Below are positions 51,818 through 62,738 of a DNA stretch of 64,000 bases, piece by piece. The notes beneath the pieces are model-generated. The model had not been told where the DNA came from, did not search any database, and worked only from the letters and a program-made list of their open reading frames with translations. The stretch is taken from positions 2,356,001 to 2,420,000 of the forward strand of contig NZ_BSUN01000001.1 in assembly GCF_030161615.1 (NCBI RefSeq), written 5' to 3'. Each line of letters starts with the position of its first letter. Position 1 is the first letter of the stretch. A program made the translations under genes and the position numbers. The DNA is from Demequina litorisediminis. Its GTDB lineage: Bacteria > Actinomycetota > Actinomycetes > Actinomycetales > Demequinaceae.

Positions 51818-52327
51818 TGCCGCGAGGCGAGCGCCGTGCTCCCGAGCCCACCGATCCCGCGGAGCGTGCCCGCGAGATCGCCCTTCGCCTGCTGACGCAC
51901 TCGGCTCGTTCCAGTGCCCGCCTGCGTGAGGGGATGATCTCGCGGGACGTTCCCGAGGATGTCGCCGACCAGGTGGTCGCGCGCTACATCGAGGTGGGCC
52001 TTCTGGACGACGCGGCGCTTGCCTCGACCATCGCCCGCACCCGTCACGCGGAACGCGGCCGCTCCCGCCGTGCGATCCAGCAAGAACTGGCGCGCAAGGG
52101 CTTCGACGCCACCGATGTGGGAGAGGCGCTCGAGCAGATCTCGGATGATGACGAACGCGAGGCGGCAGCCTCGCTGGCGCGTCGCCGCTGGGACCAGGCT
52201 CGCCGCCGTTGACACGGACGCGCGCGTGCGGCGCGTCGTGGCGATGCTCGGCAGGCGTGGGTATGCGCCATCGTTGGCCTTCGCGCTCGTGAAAGAATTG
52301 CAACGTGCCGATGAAGTGGGCACGTAG
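51817..52327 (+). CDS. recX: RecX regulatory protein (one indel)
   Basis: RecX inhibits RecA filament growth. The ATG at 51817 overlaps the recA stop, the conserved coupling. Three-helix repeats: LTHSARSSARLREGMISRDV, VADQVVARYIEVGLLDDAAL, RSRRAIQQELARKGFDATDV, then VRRVVAMLGRRGYAPSLAFALV. An extra G at CAGGCTC 52195-52201 breaks the frame. Corrected 169 aa, slightly longer than average because of an N-terminal basic extension. Confidence 0.93.
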
Positions 52328-52360
52328 TGTGTTCTGACCGACCGTGAGAGGGGTGGCCGC

Positions 52361-53824
52361 GTGCCGCAGGCGATTGCCACCGTTGCCACCCTCGTGTTGC
52401 TGCTGGCGTCCTTGTTGCTCGTGTTCTATGCGCGTCGCGAGGCCGAGGCGATCCGCAAGTCGGTGTCGGAGGAGACGCGAGGCATGCGCGAAGAGGCCCG
52501 GGACATGGTGTCCGAGGCTCAGCGGCGTGAGGAGCGGGTCGCGCAGCGGGAGAAGGAACTCTCCGCTGACCAGCGCTCCGCACAGACCTACTCCCGCGCC
52601 CTCGAAGAGCGCTCCGCGGTGGTGGCGCGGGACGAGCGTCGTCTCGCGGGCGCCCGCGATGAGGTGGCCGCGGAGAAGCGTCGTGCCGTCGCCGAAGCGG
52701 CGGGACTGAGCGCCGAGGATGCCAAAGCCCGCCTACGCGCGGAGCCTCCTCATCGAAGCCAAGGACGACGCGCGCGCCGAAACGCGTCGCATCGAACGCC
52801 AAGCCAAGAGTTCGTCCGAGCGGCGGGTACGGGAGATTCTCGTCAGCGCGATGCAGCGGCAGGCCGCGCGCACGTCCGCGGATGCCGCCGCCACCTGGGT
52901 CGATCTCCCCAGCGACGACATGAAGGGCCGCATCATCGGCCGCGAGGGGCGCAACATTCGCGCCTTCGAGTCGATCACCGGCGTGAACGTCATCGTCGAG
53001 GAAGGCGTGAACGCCGTCCAGCCTGTCCTCATTCGACGTCGAGCGCCGCGAGGTGGCCGAGGTGATGCTCCGTGACCTGGTCGAGGACGGCCGTATTCAC
53101 CCCCACCGCATCGAGTCCGCGTATCACGAGGCGGTGTCTGCGACCGAGTCGAGGCACCTCGAGGCGGGACTCGACGCGGTCGAGGCCGCGGGCGTCAGGG
53201 GAGTGCCCGAGGAGATGGTGGTCACGCTCGGCCGCCTGCGGCTACGTACGTCCTACGGACAGAATGTGCTCGCGCACCTCGTGGAAGCCGCGCAGATCGC
53301 CGCGGACATCGCACGCGAACTCGGCGCGGACGTGGACCTTGCGCGGCGCGGGACGTTTCTGCATGACATCGGCAAGGCGTTCACGCACGAGCGCCCGGGC
53401 ACCCACGCCACTCTTGGCGCCGCATACGCGCGTGAGATGGGCGAGGCGGACGAGGTGGTGAATGCGATCGCCGCGCACCATGACGAAGTGGCGCCCGAGA
53501 CCCTCGAGGCGCTCATCGTGCAGGTGGCGGACGCCATCTCGGCCTCCCGCCCTGGTGCGCGCCGTGACGACGCGGATGCGTACATCGAACGCATGGGCAA
53601 CCTGGAGCACCTCGTCGCAGAGCACCACGGCGTCTCGAAGGTGCTGGCGATGGCCGCGGGTCGTGAGGTACGTGTGGTCGTGGAGCCCGACGAGGTTGAC
53701 GACGCGGGCGTCGCGGAGCCTGGCGCGTACAATTGCCGAGCACATCAGCAAGGACTTCGCCTTCGCTGGAGAGATCAGAGTGACCGTGGTCCGTGAACTT
53801 CGCGCGGACGCCGTCGCAGGGTAG
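52361..53824 (+). CDS. rny: Ribonuclease Y (three insertions)
   Basis: Membrane-anchored endoribonuclease. N-terminal helix [20 protein letters not shown], long coiled coil (~residues 25-175), KH domain ([20 protein letters not shown]) and HD domain with [21 protein letters not shown] and [11 protein letters not shown]. Extra bases at GAGCCTC 52742-52748, CAGCCTG 53019-53025 and GAGCCTG 53716-53722. Corrected 486 aa. The GTG at 52361 follows GAGAGGGG. RNase Y, RNase J and PNPase all occur in this one window, suggesting an RNase Y/J-based degradation machinery; whether RNase E also exists cannot be seen here. Confidence 0.94.
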
Positions 53825-53826
53825 GC

Positions 53827-55366
53827 ATGACTGACACCATCACCGCACCGACGTACCTCGTTCGTACGCTCGGGTGCCAAATGAACGCTCACGACTCGGA
53901 GCACATGGCCGGTCTCCTCGAGGGTGCCGGCTACACGTCCGCGCCCCAGGGGGCCGAGGTCGCGGACGTCGTGGTCATCAACACGTGCGCGGTGCGAGAG
54001 AACGCCGCCACGCGTCTGTATGGCAACCTCGGACAGGCTCGCGTCGGTCAAGGCGAAGCGTCCAGGGATGCAGATCGCCGTCGGCGGCTGCCTTGCACAG
54101 AAGGACCGCGGCGAGATCGTCGAGAAGGCGCCGTGGGTCGACGTGGTCTTCGGCACGCACAACCTCGACGTCCTCCCCGCCCTGCTCGATCGCGCGCGCC
54201 ACAACGCCGAGGCGCAGGTGGAGATCGAGGAGTCGCTGCAGGTCTTCCCGTCGACGCTGCCCAGCAGGCGAGACGCGATCGCCTCCGGCTGGGTGTCGAT
54301 CTCGGTGGGCTGCAACAACACGTGCACCTTCTGCATCGTGCCGTCGCTGCGCGGCAAGGAACGCGACCGGCGACCGGGCGAAATCCTCGCCGAGGTTGAG
54401 GCGCTTGTCGCCCAAGGCGTCGTCGAGGTCACGCTCCTGGGCCAGAACGTCAACTCCTACGGTGTGGAGTTTGGCGACAGGGGCGCCTTTGCCAGGCTCC
54501 TGCGGGCCTGCGGCGAGATCGAGGGACTCGAGCGCGTGCGCTTCACGTCTCCGCACCCCGCGGCGTTCACCGATGACGTCATCGACGCCATGGCGGAGAC
54601 CCCCAACGTCATGCCCAGCCTGCACATGCCGCTTCAGTCGGGGTCGGACGCCGTCCTGCGTGCCATGCGTCGCTCGTACCGCTCGGCAAAGTTCCTTGGC
54701 ATTCTCGACAGGGTCCGCGAGCGCATGCCCGATGCCGCCATCACCACCGACATCATCGTCGGCTTCCCCGGCGAGACCGAGGAGGACTTCCTCGAGACGC
54801 TGCGGGTCGTCGAGGCGTCGCGCTTCGCCTCGGCCTTCACGTTCCAGTACTCGCCTCGTCCGGGCACGCCTGCGTTCGACCTTGAGCCGTTGCCGAAGGC
54901 GGTGGTCCAGGAGCGATTCGAGCGCCTGCACGCGCTCCAGGAGCGCGTCTCGCTCGCCGAGAACGAGGCCCAGGTGGGCCGGAGCGTCGAACTGCTGGTC
55001 CTCGATAGCGCGGGCAAGGAGGCAGGCGGCCGCAAGGACGCCGCGACCGCTCGTCTGTCCGGGCGCTCACCCGACAACCGGCTCGTCCACTTCGCCGTTC
55101 CGGACGGCGCCGAGCGACCGCGTCCCGGTGACCTCGTCACCGTCGACGTCACGCGTGGCGCGCCGCACTACCTGATTGCCGATTCGGGCATCGATGGTGG
55201 CATGTATGCCGTGCGGCGCACCCGCGCTGGCGACGCGTGGGATGCGGTGCAGTCCGGCGAGCACGACCACAGCCACGGCGGCTGCGGCGACTCCTGCGGC
55301 ACCGGCGCACCGACCGGTGGTCCGGTGGGGCTCGGCATGCCGAGCCTGCGACGCGTCGACGCGTAA
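53827..55366 (+). CDS. miaB: tRNA-2-methylthio-N6-dimethylallyladenosine synthase MiaB with His/Cys tail (one indel)
   Basis: Adds the ms2 group to i6A37 of tRNA, using the product of MiaA encoded next. UPF0004 domain cysteines: [46 protein letters not shown]. Radical-[11 protein letters not shown] in [24 protein letters not shown]-like region near residues 390-445. Unusually, the last ~35 residues are His/Cys/Gly-rich ([17 protein letters not shown]). An extra G at CAGGCTC 54034-54040 breaks the frame. Corrected 512 aa. Two bases after the rny stop. Confidence 0.95.
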
Positions 55367-55369
55367 TCC

Positions 55370-56330
55370 ATGACCCACCAGGCCACCGCAGCATCGGCCG
55401 ATGGCGCTCCGGGCGTCATCGCCGTCGTCGGCTCCACCGCCACCGGTAAGTCGGCGATCTCACTCGCGCTCGCCGAGGCCTTGGGCGGAGAGATCGTCAA
55501 CGCCGATGCCATGCAGTTCTACCGGGGGATGGACATCGGGACCGCGAAGGCTCAGCGTGGCTGAGCGTCTCGGGATCCCGCACCATCGGCTCGACACGCT
55601 CGCGGTCGACGAGGACGCCTCGGTCGCACGCTTCCAACGCGAGGCACGCGCCGACATCGCCGCGATCACGGCGCGGGGGCTCCACGCCATCGTGGTCGGC
55701 GGCTCTGGCCTGTATCACCGGGCCCTGCTGGACCGCTTCGAGTTCCCTCCTACCGATCCTGCGGTGCGGGCGGCGCTGGAGGCGCGCGGCGAAGACGAGG
55801 GCCCCGGCGTGCTGTACCGCGAACTTGCCGCGGCGGACCCCGAGGCCGCGTCCAGCATCGGCCCCGCGAACACCAAGCGCCTCGTGCGTGCCCTCGAGGT
55901 CATTCACCTGACGGGCAAGCCATTCTCGTCGGGCCTGCCCCGTCACGAGTATGAGGTGCCCGCGATCCAGATCGGGCTCGACGTGGACCACGCCATCCTC
56001 GACCCCCGCATCGACGCACGCGTCGAGGCCATGTGGGAGCAGGGCCTCGTGGACGAGGTGCGCACGCTCGAGGGCCACGGACTCCGCGACGGAGTGACCG
56101 CGCGCCGCGCGGTGGGCTACGCGGAGACCCTGCGCTACCTCGACGGCGAACTCGACGCTGAAGCGACGCGAGCGCTCATCGCGCAACACACACGGCGGCT
56201 GGCCAGGAAGCAACGGCAATGGTTCCGCCCCGATCCCCGGGTTGCGTGGATCGCCGGTCCCGTGGACCCCTCCGACGTGGCGCGCGCCGCCGCCGACGCC
56301 ATCGCGGTCGCCACGGGGCACGCCCGGTAG
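55370..56330 (+). CDS. miaA: tRNA dimethylallyltransferase MiaA (one indel)
   Basis: Prenylates A37 of tRNAs reading UNN codons. P-loop [91 protein letters not shown], and [15 protein letters not shown]. An extra G at AAGGCTC 55547-55553 breaks the frame. Corrected 319 aa. Uses isoprenoid DMAPP from the pathway whose dxr and ispG lie at the left of the window. Confidence 0.95.
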
Positions 56331-56333
56331 CCT
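56328..56333 (+). promoter_or_regulatory. Possible -10 hexamer of leaderless type upstream of dapF
   Basis: TAGCCT, its TAG being the miaA stop, ends 6 nt before the dapF ATG. Could give dapF a leaderless promoter in addition to read-through. Confidence 0.3.
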
Positions 56334-56339
56334 GGGCGC

Positions 56340-57203
56340 ATGACGACGCTGCGCTTTACCAAGGGACACGGCACGGAGAACGGCTTCGTGCTGTTGCTGG
56401 ACGAGCACGGCGACCTCGACCTCACGCCAGAGACGGTGCGGTTCCTCGCCGACAGGCGCGCAGGGCTGGGCGGCGACGGAGTCATCCGTGCGGTGCGTTC
56501 CGGCGCGCTCGGCGCGGGCGCGGGCGCGGACCCTCACGCCTGGTTCATGGACTACTGGAACTCGGACGGTTCCACCTCGGAGATGTGCGGTAACGGCGCC
56601 CGAGTCTTCGGGGCCTTCCTCGAAGCCGAGGCGGGGGAGGACCTCGCCGGTGGCCTCGAGTTCGCCACGCGCGGCGGCCCCCGCTCGCTCGTGAGTCTCG
56701 GCGGAGGCCGCTATGCCATCGGGATGGGCGGCTACATCCTCGGCGAGGGCGGATTCGATTCCGCGGTGGAGGCGCGGGGCCTCACGCCGCCACGCCCCGC
56801 GCTGTCGGTGGACGTGGGCAACCCGCACCACGTGGTCGCGCTGGCCTCCGTCGAGGAGTTGGAGGCGCTCGACCTGACGGTGGCGCCTGCGGTCACGCCG
56901 CACCCGCGCGCAGGCTCCAATGTCGAGTTCGTGGTGGCGCTTGGCGAGCGAGTGGTCGACGGCGAGCGCCGCGGCCTTGCTCGGATGCGGGTGCATGAGC
57001 GTGGCTCGGGTGAGACGCGCTCGTGCGGTACCGGGGCGTGCGCGGTGGCCCTTGCGGTGCGTTCCTGGGCCGGGGATGGTGCCCCCGACGTGTGGGACGT
57101 CGAGGTCCCTGGCGGCGTCGTGACGGTGCGCATCGCCCCCGATCACACCGTGCTTGAGGGGCCCGCCGTGCTGGTCGCGACAGGCGAGGTCACCCTTCCC
57201 TGA
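56340..57203 (+). CDS. dapF: Diaminopimelate epimerase
   Basis: Interconverts LL- and meso-DAP, completing the dapA-dapB branch in this window and supplying peptidoglycan. 287 aa, uninterrupted. FTKGHGTENGFVLLLDEHGD, LGGDGVIRAV, YWNSDGSTSEMCGNGARVFG with one catalytic Cys, and RVHERGSGETRSCGTGACAV with the other; DVGNPHHVVAL binds substrate. ATG 56340 is 9 nt after the miaA stop. Confidence 0.96.
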   Translation: MTTLRFTKGHGTENGFVLLLDEHGDLDLTPETVRFLADRRAGLGGDGVIRAVRSGALGAGAGADPHAWFMDYWNSDGSTSEMCGNGARVFGAFLEAEAGEDLAGGLEFATRGGPRSLVSLGGGRYAIGMGGYILGEGGFDSAVEARGLTPPRPALSVDVGNPHHVVALASVEELEALDLTVAPAVTPHPRAGSNVEFVVALGERVVDGERRGLARMRVHERGSGETRSCGTGACAVALAVRSWAGDGAPDVWDVEVPGGVVTVRIAPDHTVLEGPAVLVATGEVTLP

Positions 57204-57222
57204 GGGCGGCCGATGCCGCAGG

Positions 57223-57828
57223 CTACTCGGCCGCGCGGGTGACCTTGAGCACGCGGAAGCCCTTGGCGGAGCCCACCTTCTCGATGTCGCCCCAGCCCTG
57301 ATCGGCGATCCATCCCGCCAGCGAGTCCGCGCCAAGGTTCTTCTGCACCACGAGGTGCGCCTCACCCTCGGGCTTGAGGCGCGGGAGCCACGCCGTGAGC
57401 AGGGCATGCAGTTGCGGCTTGCCGATGCGGATGGGCGGGTTGGACCAGATGGCGTCGAACCGGCGCTTGGCGGGAACCTCGTCCGGCTCGCGCGCCTCGA
57501 TGGAGGCCGTGGCCCCCAGTCGCGCGGCATTGCGGGCCAGAAGATCCAGCGCACGGCGGTTCACGTCGACCGCCGTGACCTTGACCCCGGGTCGCTGCAG
57601 CGCTGCCGTCAGCGCCAACGGACCCCAACCGCACCCCAGGTCGAGCAGGCGTCCGTCCGGTGGCGGTGGGAGGTGGCGCAGCAACACCTGGGTGCCGAGG
57701 TCGAGGTGTCCGGGCGAGAACACGCCAGCGGCGGTCTCGAGGTCAACCTCGCGCCCGGCGAGGGCCACGCGAATCAGGCGGCGCTCGTCCGCGGAGGCGG
57801 GCTCGGCCGAAAAGTAGTGATCGGTCAT
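57223..57828 (-). CDS. Class I SAM-dependent methyltransferase, RsmC-like
   Basis: MTDHYFSAEPASADERRLIR, then a methyltransferase-small (MTS) core: HLDLGTQVLLRHLPP, RLLDLGCGWGPLALTAALQR (SAM motif I), VTAVDVNRRALDLLARNA, FDAIWSNPPIRIGKPQLHAL (NPP-aromatic/aliphatic motif IV of guanine-N2 rRNA methylases), and VVQKNLGADSL. 201 aa, uninterrupted, shorter than E. coli RsmC (lacks its N-terminal half). The likely target is rRNA G-N2, unproven. Convergent with dapF; 19-nt gap shows no terminator. Confidence 0.88.
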   Translation of the reverse strand: MTDHYFSAEPASADERRLIRVALAGREVDLETAAGVFSPGHLDLGTQVLLRHLPPPPDGRLLDLGCGWGPLALTAALQRPGVKVTAVDVNRRALDLLARNAARLGATASIEAREPDEVPAKRRFDAIWSNPPIRIGKPQLHALLTAWLPRLKPEGEAHLVVQKNLGADSLAGWIADQGWGDIEKVGSAKGFRVLKVTRAAE

Positions 57829-57895
57829 ATCCCTGCGAGGGTACGCGAAGCCTGTGCTGGCTCGCGTGCGGACCTGGTGAGACAATGGGATGAGA

Positions 57896-59386
57896 ATGAG
57901 CGACCCTACCGACGACATCACTGACGAGATCACCCCTTCGCGCGCCGATGCGACCATCGAGCGCGTCCTGTCGCGCGCCGGCACGGCCGTGGCCGAGGAG
58001 GCACGGCCCGCACCGACTACGACGGCGACCAGTTCGAACGCGAGGAACGCGCCGCGCTGCGCCGCGTCGACAACCTCTCGACCGAACTCGAGGACATCAC
58101 CGAGGTCGAGTACCGCCGCCTACGCCTCGAGAAGGTCGTGTTGGCGGGCCAGTTCTCGAGGGGCACGTACGAGGAGGCGGAGATCGGCCTGCGCGAGCTC
58201 GCCGCGCTCGCCGAGACGGCAGGATCTGAGGTGCTCGACGGTCTCCTGCAGCGACGCGCCCACCCTGACCCCGCCACCTACCTTGGCCAGGGAAAGGCGA
58301 AGGAACTCGCCGACGTCGTCAAGGCGGTGGGAGCCGACACCGTGGTGGTCAACGACGACCTCGCTCCGTCGCAGCGCCGCGCCTTGGAAGACGTCGTCAA
58401 GGTCAAGGTGATTGACCGCACCGCGCTGATTCTCGATATTTTCGCCCAGCACGCGAAGTCCCGCGAAGGCAAGGCGCAGGTGGAACTCGCACAGCCTGGA
58501 GTACCTCCTGCCGCGCCTTCGTGGCTGGGGTGAGTCGATGTCCCGTCAGGCCGGTGGACGCGTCGCCGCGGGTGCTGGCATCGGCTCGCGTGGACCCGGT
58601 GAGACGAAGATCGAGGCTCGATCGTCGTCGCATTCGTACCCGGATGGCGCAGCCTGCGCCGTCAGATCAAGGCCATGGCCCCTGCTCGCGAGGTGCGCCG
58701 TGCCAATCGCATTGCGCTGCCCAACGTCGCCATCGTTGGCTATACCAACGCAGGTAAGTCGTCACTCCTCAACAGGGTGACCGGCGCGGGCGTGCTGGTC
58801 GAAAACGCCCTCTTCGCGACGCTGGACCCCACGGTGCGACGCTCGGCGACGCCCGATGGCCGTGCCTTCACCGTCTCGGACACCGTCGGGTTCGTCCGCG
58901 ACCTTCCTCACCAACTGGTGGCTGCCTTCGCGTCCACGCTCGAGGAAGTCGCGCACGCGGACCTGATGCTTCACGTCGTCGACGCCTCGCACCCGGACCC
59001 GGAGAGCCAGATCTCCGCCGTGCGCGAGGTGCTCTCCGACGTCCCCGGCGCCGACCAGGTCAAGGAGGTGCTCGTCCTCAACAAGGCCGACATCGCCGAG
59101 CCCGAGACGCTGATGCGGTTGCGCGCGCGCCGAGAGCCCACCATCGAGGTGTCCGCGCTGACCGGTGAGGGTATCGACGCCCTGATGGACCTCATCGCAC
59201 GCGAGCCTGCCGCGTCCCGCGGTGAGAGTCGACGTGATGGTGCCGTACACCCGCGGCGACCTCGTCAGCGAGGCCCACCGCAATGGCGAGATCCTCACCG
59301 AGACCCACGAGGCTGAGGGAACTCGCCTCGTCGCGCTCGTCGACGAGGCACTCGCGGCTCGTCTCCAGGCCGCCGCAGCAGCGTGA
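57896..59386 (+). CDS. hflX: GTPase HflX (five indels)
   Basis: Ribosome-splitting GTPase active under stress. N-terminal HflX domain VDNLSTELEDITEVEYRRLR, VVLAGQFSRGTYEEAEIGLR, RRAHPDPATYLGQGKAKELA; linker GAGIGSRGPGETKIELDRRR; G domain VAIVGYTNAGKSSLLNRVTG, DTVGFVRDLPHQLVAAFAST, VLNKADIA. One base is missing near 58000 (EEGTARTDYDGDQFER expected; a G-run, not AGCT); extra bases at CAGCCTG 58492-58498, GAGGCTC 58613-58619, CAGCCTG 58650-58656 and GAGCCTG 59203-59209. Corrected 495 aa; ATG 57890 is an alternative start. Overlaps the helicase gene (GTGA). Confidence 0.94.
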
Positions 59387-61379
59387 GTGAGGACTCGGCC
59401 CCCGCATCGGCCGACGAGACCGAGGCGGTCCGCTTCCTCGGCCTCGCCGTCGGCGCGCTCGGCGGCTCGCCGCGCGAGGGCCAGGAACGGATGGTCGCCG
59501 CCGTCGAGCGGGCGCTCACCAATGGCGAGCATGCCCTGATTCAGGCCGGCACCGGTACCGGTAAGTCGCTCGGCTACCTCGTGCCCGCCATCGTTCATGC
59601 GGCACGGGCAGGGGAACGGATCGTGGTGTCGACCGCCACGCTGGCCTTGCAACGCCAGGTCTTCTCTAAAGATCTGCCGATGGTGCTTGATGCACTCGAG
59701 GGTGAGCCTCGGCTCGCGTCCGGCGGCGGCGCTGTTCAAGGGCCGCTCCAACTACCTGTGCGTCCACAAGATGGCGGGAGGCTACGGCGAACCCGACGAG
59801 GACATGCTGCCCATCTCGACAGGCCCCACGAGCGCGCTCGGCGCCGAGGTGGCCCGCCTCCATGAGTGGGCCGACGAGACGGAGACGGGGGACAGGGACG
59901 ACCTCGTGCCTGGCGTGTCCCATCGGGCGTGGGCGCAGGTGAGCGTGAGCGGCCGCGAATGCCTCGAGTCCAAGTGTCCGATGCTCAAGGAGTGCTTCTC
60001 GCAGCGCGTGCGCGACCATGCGGCCCAATCGAAGATCGTCGTCACGAACCACGCGGTCCTCGGGGTACAGGCGGCGAGCCACGACATGCTCGGCGAGCAT
60101 CAGGCGCTCATCGTCGACGAGGCCCACGAACTCGTGTCGCGCATCACCGGTGCCGCCACCCACGAACTCACCGTCGCCAGGGTGGATAGGGCAGCATCGG
60201 CCGCGCGCCGCGTGGGGGTGTCGAGCGAGGACATCGACCGTGCGGCACGTGCGCTCGACGCCGCACTCGGTGACGAGCGACCCACGCGCCTGCGCTCGGG
60301 GCTCGGCGAGGAACTCGCCGCCGCGATCGAACTGGTCCGCGGCGCGGCACGTACCGCGCTCAGCGCCGTGCAGAGGGCCACCAAGACCACGGCCGAACTC
60401 AGCGGCCCGGGCGACAGCGCATCGGCCACCGCCAAGGTCGCCTCCGCCGCCTTGCAAGAGATCCACGACGTGTGCGAGGAACTGCAGGGCGAGCACGGGA
60501 GGTACGTCATCTGGCTCGCTCCCGCCGACGGCGACTACGACTCTCAGGTGGCCGAACGCATCGTCGCCGCGCCTCTCGACGTCGCGAGCCTTATCCGCGA
60601 TCGACTCATCGGCGAGCGGGCATCGGTCTTCACGTCGGCAACCCTGGCGCTGGGAGGCAACTTCGACGCGATGGCACGCCACCTCGGCCTCGACGAGCCC
60701 GAATGCCTCGACGCCGGAAGCCCCTTCGACTACGGTCGCCAGGGAATTCTTTACGTCGCCAAGCACCTCGACAGGCCAGGGCAGGGCGGCATCTCGGAGG
60801 AGGCGCTGGACGAACTCGCGGCGCTGATTGAGGCCGCAGGCGGGCGCACGCTTGGCCTGTTCTCTTCCCACCGCGCAGGCCAGGCTGCCGCGGAGGCCAT
60901 GCGAGCGCGTCTCGACGTGCCGATCCTGTATCAGGCTCGACGATCAATTGCCGACGCTCGTCGAGCGATTCCGTGAGGATCCTCGCGCGTGCCTGTTCGG
61001 CTCCACCTCGCTGTGGCAGGGCATCGACGTTCCTGGGCCCACGGCGTCTCTCGTCGTGATCGACAGGATTCCCTTCCCGCGTCCCGATGAGCCGGTGGCG
61101 CAGGCGCGCACGGAGGCTGTCGCCCAACGTGGCGGCAACGGCTTCATGGCGGTGTCCGCGACACACGCCGCGCTGCTCATGGCGCAGGGAGCGGGCCGCC
61201 TCATCCGGTCCAAGGACGATCGTGGCGTGGTCGCCGTTCTCGATTCCCGCTTGGCGACCGCCCGCTATGGGGGCTTCCTGGCACGATCCATGCCGGACCT
61301 GTGGCCCACCACGGACCGCGCCACGGTACTGGAGGCGCTCAGGCGCCTCGATTCGACCGCCAGTGGCGAGGGCCGCTAA
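59383..61379 (+). CDS. DinG/XPD-family ATP-dependent DNA helicase (two insertions)
   Basis: Superfamily 2 iron-sulfur helicase. Walker A LIQAGTGTGKSLGYLVPA, motif Ia VVSTATLALQRQ, FeS cysteines in SNYLCVHK and RECLESKCPMLKECF, TNHAVLG, DEAH in LIVDEAHELVSR, SATLALGGNFDAMARHLG, GLFSSHRAGQAAAEAM, GSTSLWQGIDVPG and GAGRLIRSKDDRGVV. Extra bases at GAGCCTC 59704-59710 and CAGGCTC 60932-60938. Corrected 664 aa. GTG start overlaps the hflX stop. Role in repair of damaged or R-loop DNA is inferred from the family; lexA lies directly downstream on the other strand. Confidence 0.92.
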
Positions 61380-61415
61380 CGACGACTGCTAGCGACGGCC
61401 GCGCGAAGGGTGTGA

Positions 61416-61432
61416 GAGGGCGCTCAGCCCTC
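61416..61432. terminator. Convergent terminator between helicase and lexA
   Basis: GAGGGC-GCTCA-GCCCTC, 6 bp stem, embedded in a wider GACGGC (61394)/GCCGTC (61441) pairing. It serves both convergent genes if functional; modest stability. Confidence 0.45.
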
Positions 61433-61444
61433 GCGGCGGAGCCG

Positions 61445-62157
61445 TCAGATGCGGCGCATCACCGACACGACCTTGCCCATGATTGACGCATGTGTGCCGT
61501 CGATCGGCGTGTAGGCCGGATTGTGAGGCATGAGCCACACCTGGCCGTCGCGACGACGGAACGTCTTGACCGTTGCCTCGTCGTCGAGGAGAGCGGCCAC
61601 GATGTCGCCGTTCTCGGCACTGTTCTGGCGGCGCACCACCACCCAGTCGCCGTCGCAGATCGCGGCGTCGATCATGGAGTCTCCCGTGACGTTGAGCATG
61701 AAAAGGCTCACCGTCTCCCGTGAGTTGGCGCGGTAGAGCGAAGACGTCCTCGACGGCCTGGTCGGCAAGCACGGGTCCACCGGCCGCGATGCGACCGACG
61801 AGCGGCACCATCGACACGTCCTCGGTGCCATCCGGGTGTTGCGCGTAGCGCGTGACGGAGTCAGTGTCCTGGGCCGCGGGAGTGCTCTCCGGCATGACGA
61901 CCTCGATCGCGCGCGGGCGGTGCGGGTCCCTGCGCAGGTAGCCCTTGACCTCGAGCGCGGTGAGCCTGGTGCTTGACCGACGATGTCGAGGTGAGCCCCA
62001 CCGCCTGCCCGATCTCGCGCATCGACGGGGGATAGCCACGCGACTCCACGGAGTCGCGAATGGTGACGAGGATGCTGCGCTGACGCTCGGTGAGGACGTC
62101 CGATGCCATGTCGGGGAACTCGTGGATGGTCGCATCCGTCTCGGTCGGCTCGGCCAT
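61445..62157 (-). CDS. lexA: LexA repressor (two indels)
   Basis: SOS master repressor, cleaved when RecA is activated. N-terminal winged [63 protein letters not shown]. Cleavage site Ala-Gly in [14 protein letters not shown]; catalytic Ser in [20 protein letters not shown] and Lys in [11 protein letters not shown]. Plus-strand extra bases at GAGCCTG 61962-61968 and AAGGCTC 61703-61709. Corrected 236 aa. The start ATG at 62157 follows a GGAGGAG-type site on the minus strand. Divergent from the LysM gene through an operator region. Confidence 0.96.
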
Positions 62158-62249
62158 GTCTCCTCCTTGGCGGGCGCACCGCCCACGGTCAATGTCAGAC
62201 CCCTGCGATGGACTGACACCCATGACGCTAGAGCAGACAGACGCAGGAA

Positions 62250-62265
62250 TCAAACATATGTTCGA
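62250..62265. promoter_or_regulatory. SOS box nearest lexA
   Basis: TCAAACATATGTTCGA, one mismatch to TCGAAC-N4-GTTCGA. About 90 nt upstream of the lexA start, so probably lexA autoregulation. Confidence 0.75.
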
Positions 62266-62301
62266 GCGTGTCTTGCCAGTGTTGGTCCACGATGCTAGAA
62301 A

Positions 62302-62332
62302 TAGAACATGTGTTCGACGAACACATGTTCGA
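62302..62332. promoter_or_regulatory. Two abutting SOS boxes upstream of the LysM gene
   Basis: TAGAACATGTGTTCGA (62302-62317) and ACGAACACATGTTCGA (62317-62332) share one base and match TCGAAC-N4-GTTCGA except in the first one or two positions. They end 12 nt before the ATG at 62345, so bound LexA would block polymerase completely. Confidence 0.85.
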
Positions 62333-62344
62333 ATGGAGGATGAG

Positions 62345-62734
62345 ATGACCGCCTACGCCGCACCCGTCACCGCTTACCAGCGCGCCTCGTTCGAGCGCCC
62401 CGTCGCCCGGCGGGCCTCCCGTCCAGCGCGCCGACTGCACGCCATCGACACTCCCGAGGCCCGCCGCCGCAGGCGCACGCTGGCGGCCGTGATCGTGGCC
62501 ATCGCCGTGGCGATCGTGGGTCCTCAGGCGGTGGCGGGCGATGAGCCCACGGTGCCCGTCGCGTTCGACACCTACACGGTCGCCGCAGGCGAGACCCTGT
62601 GGTCCATCGCCGCCGCGCTGACTCCCACCGGCGACGACGTCAACGAGACCATCGGCGAGATCCAAGCGCTGAATGCCAAGGAGTCGTCGGCACTCCAGGC
62701 GGGGGAGCAGATCCTCATCCCGTCCCTCGACTAG
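62345..62734 (+). CDS. SOS-induced LysM-domain cell-division suppressor (DivS/YneA-like)
   Basis: 129 aa: basic cytoplasmic N-terminus ([20 protein letters not shown]), one helix [18 protein letters not shown], then an extracytoplasmic LysM domain ([43 protein letters not shown]). Architecture and divergence from lexA match Rv2719c of mycobacteria and DivS/YneA, which delay septation during DNA damage. GGAGGA at 62335-62340 precedes the ATG at 62345; ATG 62333 is in frame but lies in the operator. Uninterrupted. Confidence 0.88.
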   Translation: MTAYAAPVTAYQRASFERPVARRASRPARRLHAIDTPEARRRRRTLAAVIVAIAVAIVGPQAVAGDEPTVPVAFDTYTVAAGETLWSIAAALTPTGDDVNETIGEIQALNAKESSALQAGEQILIPSLD

Positions 62735-62738
62735 GGGT

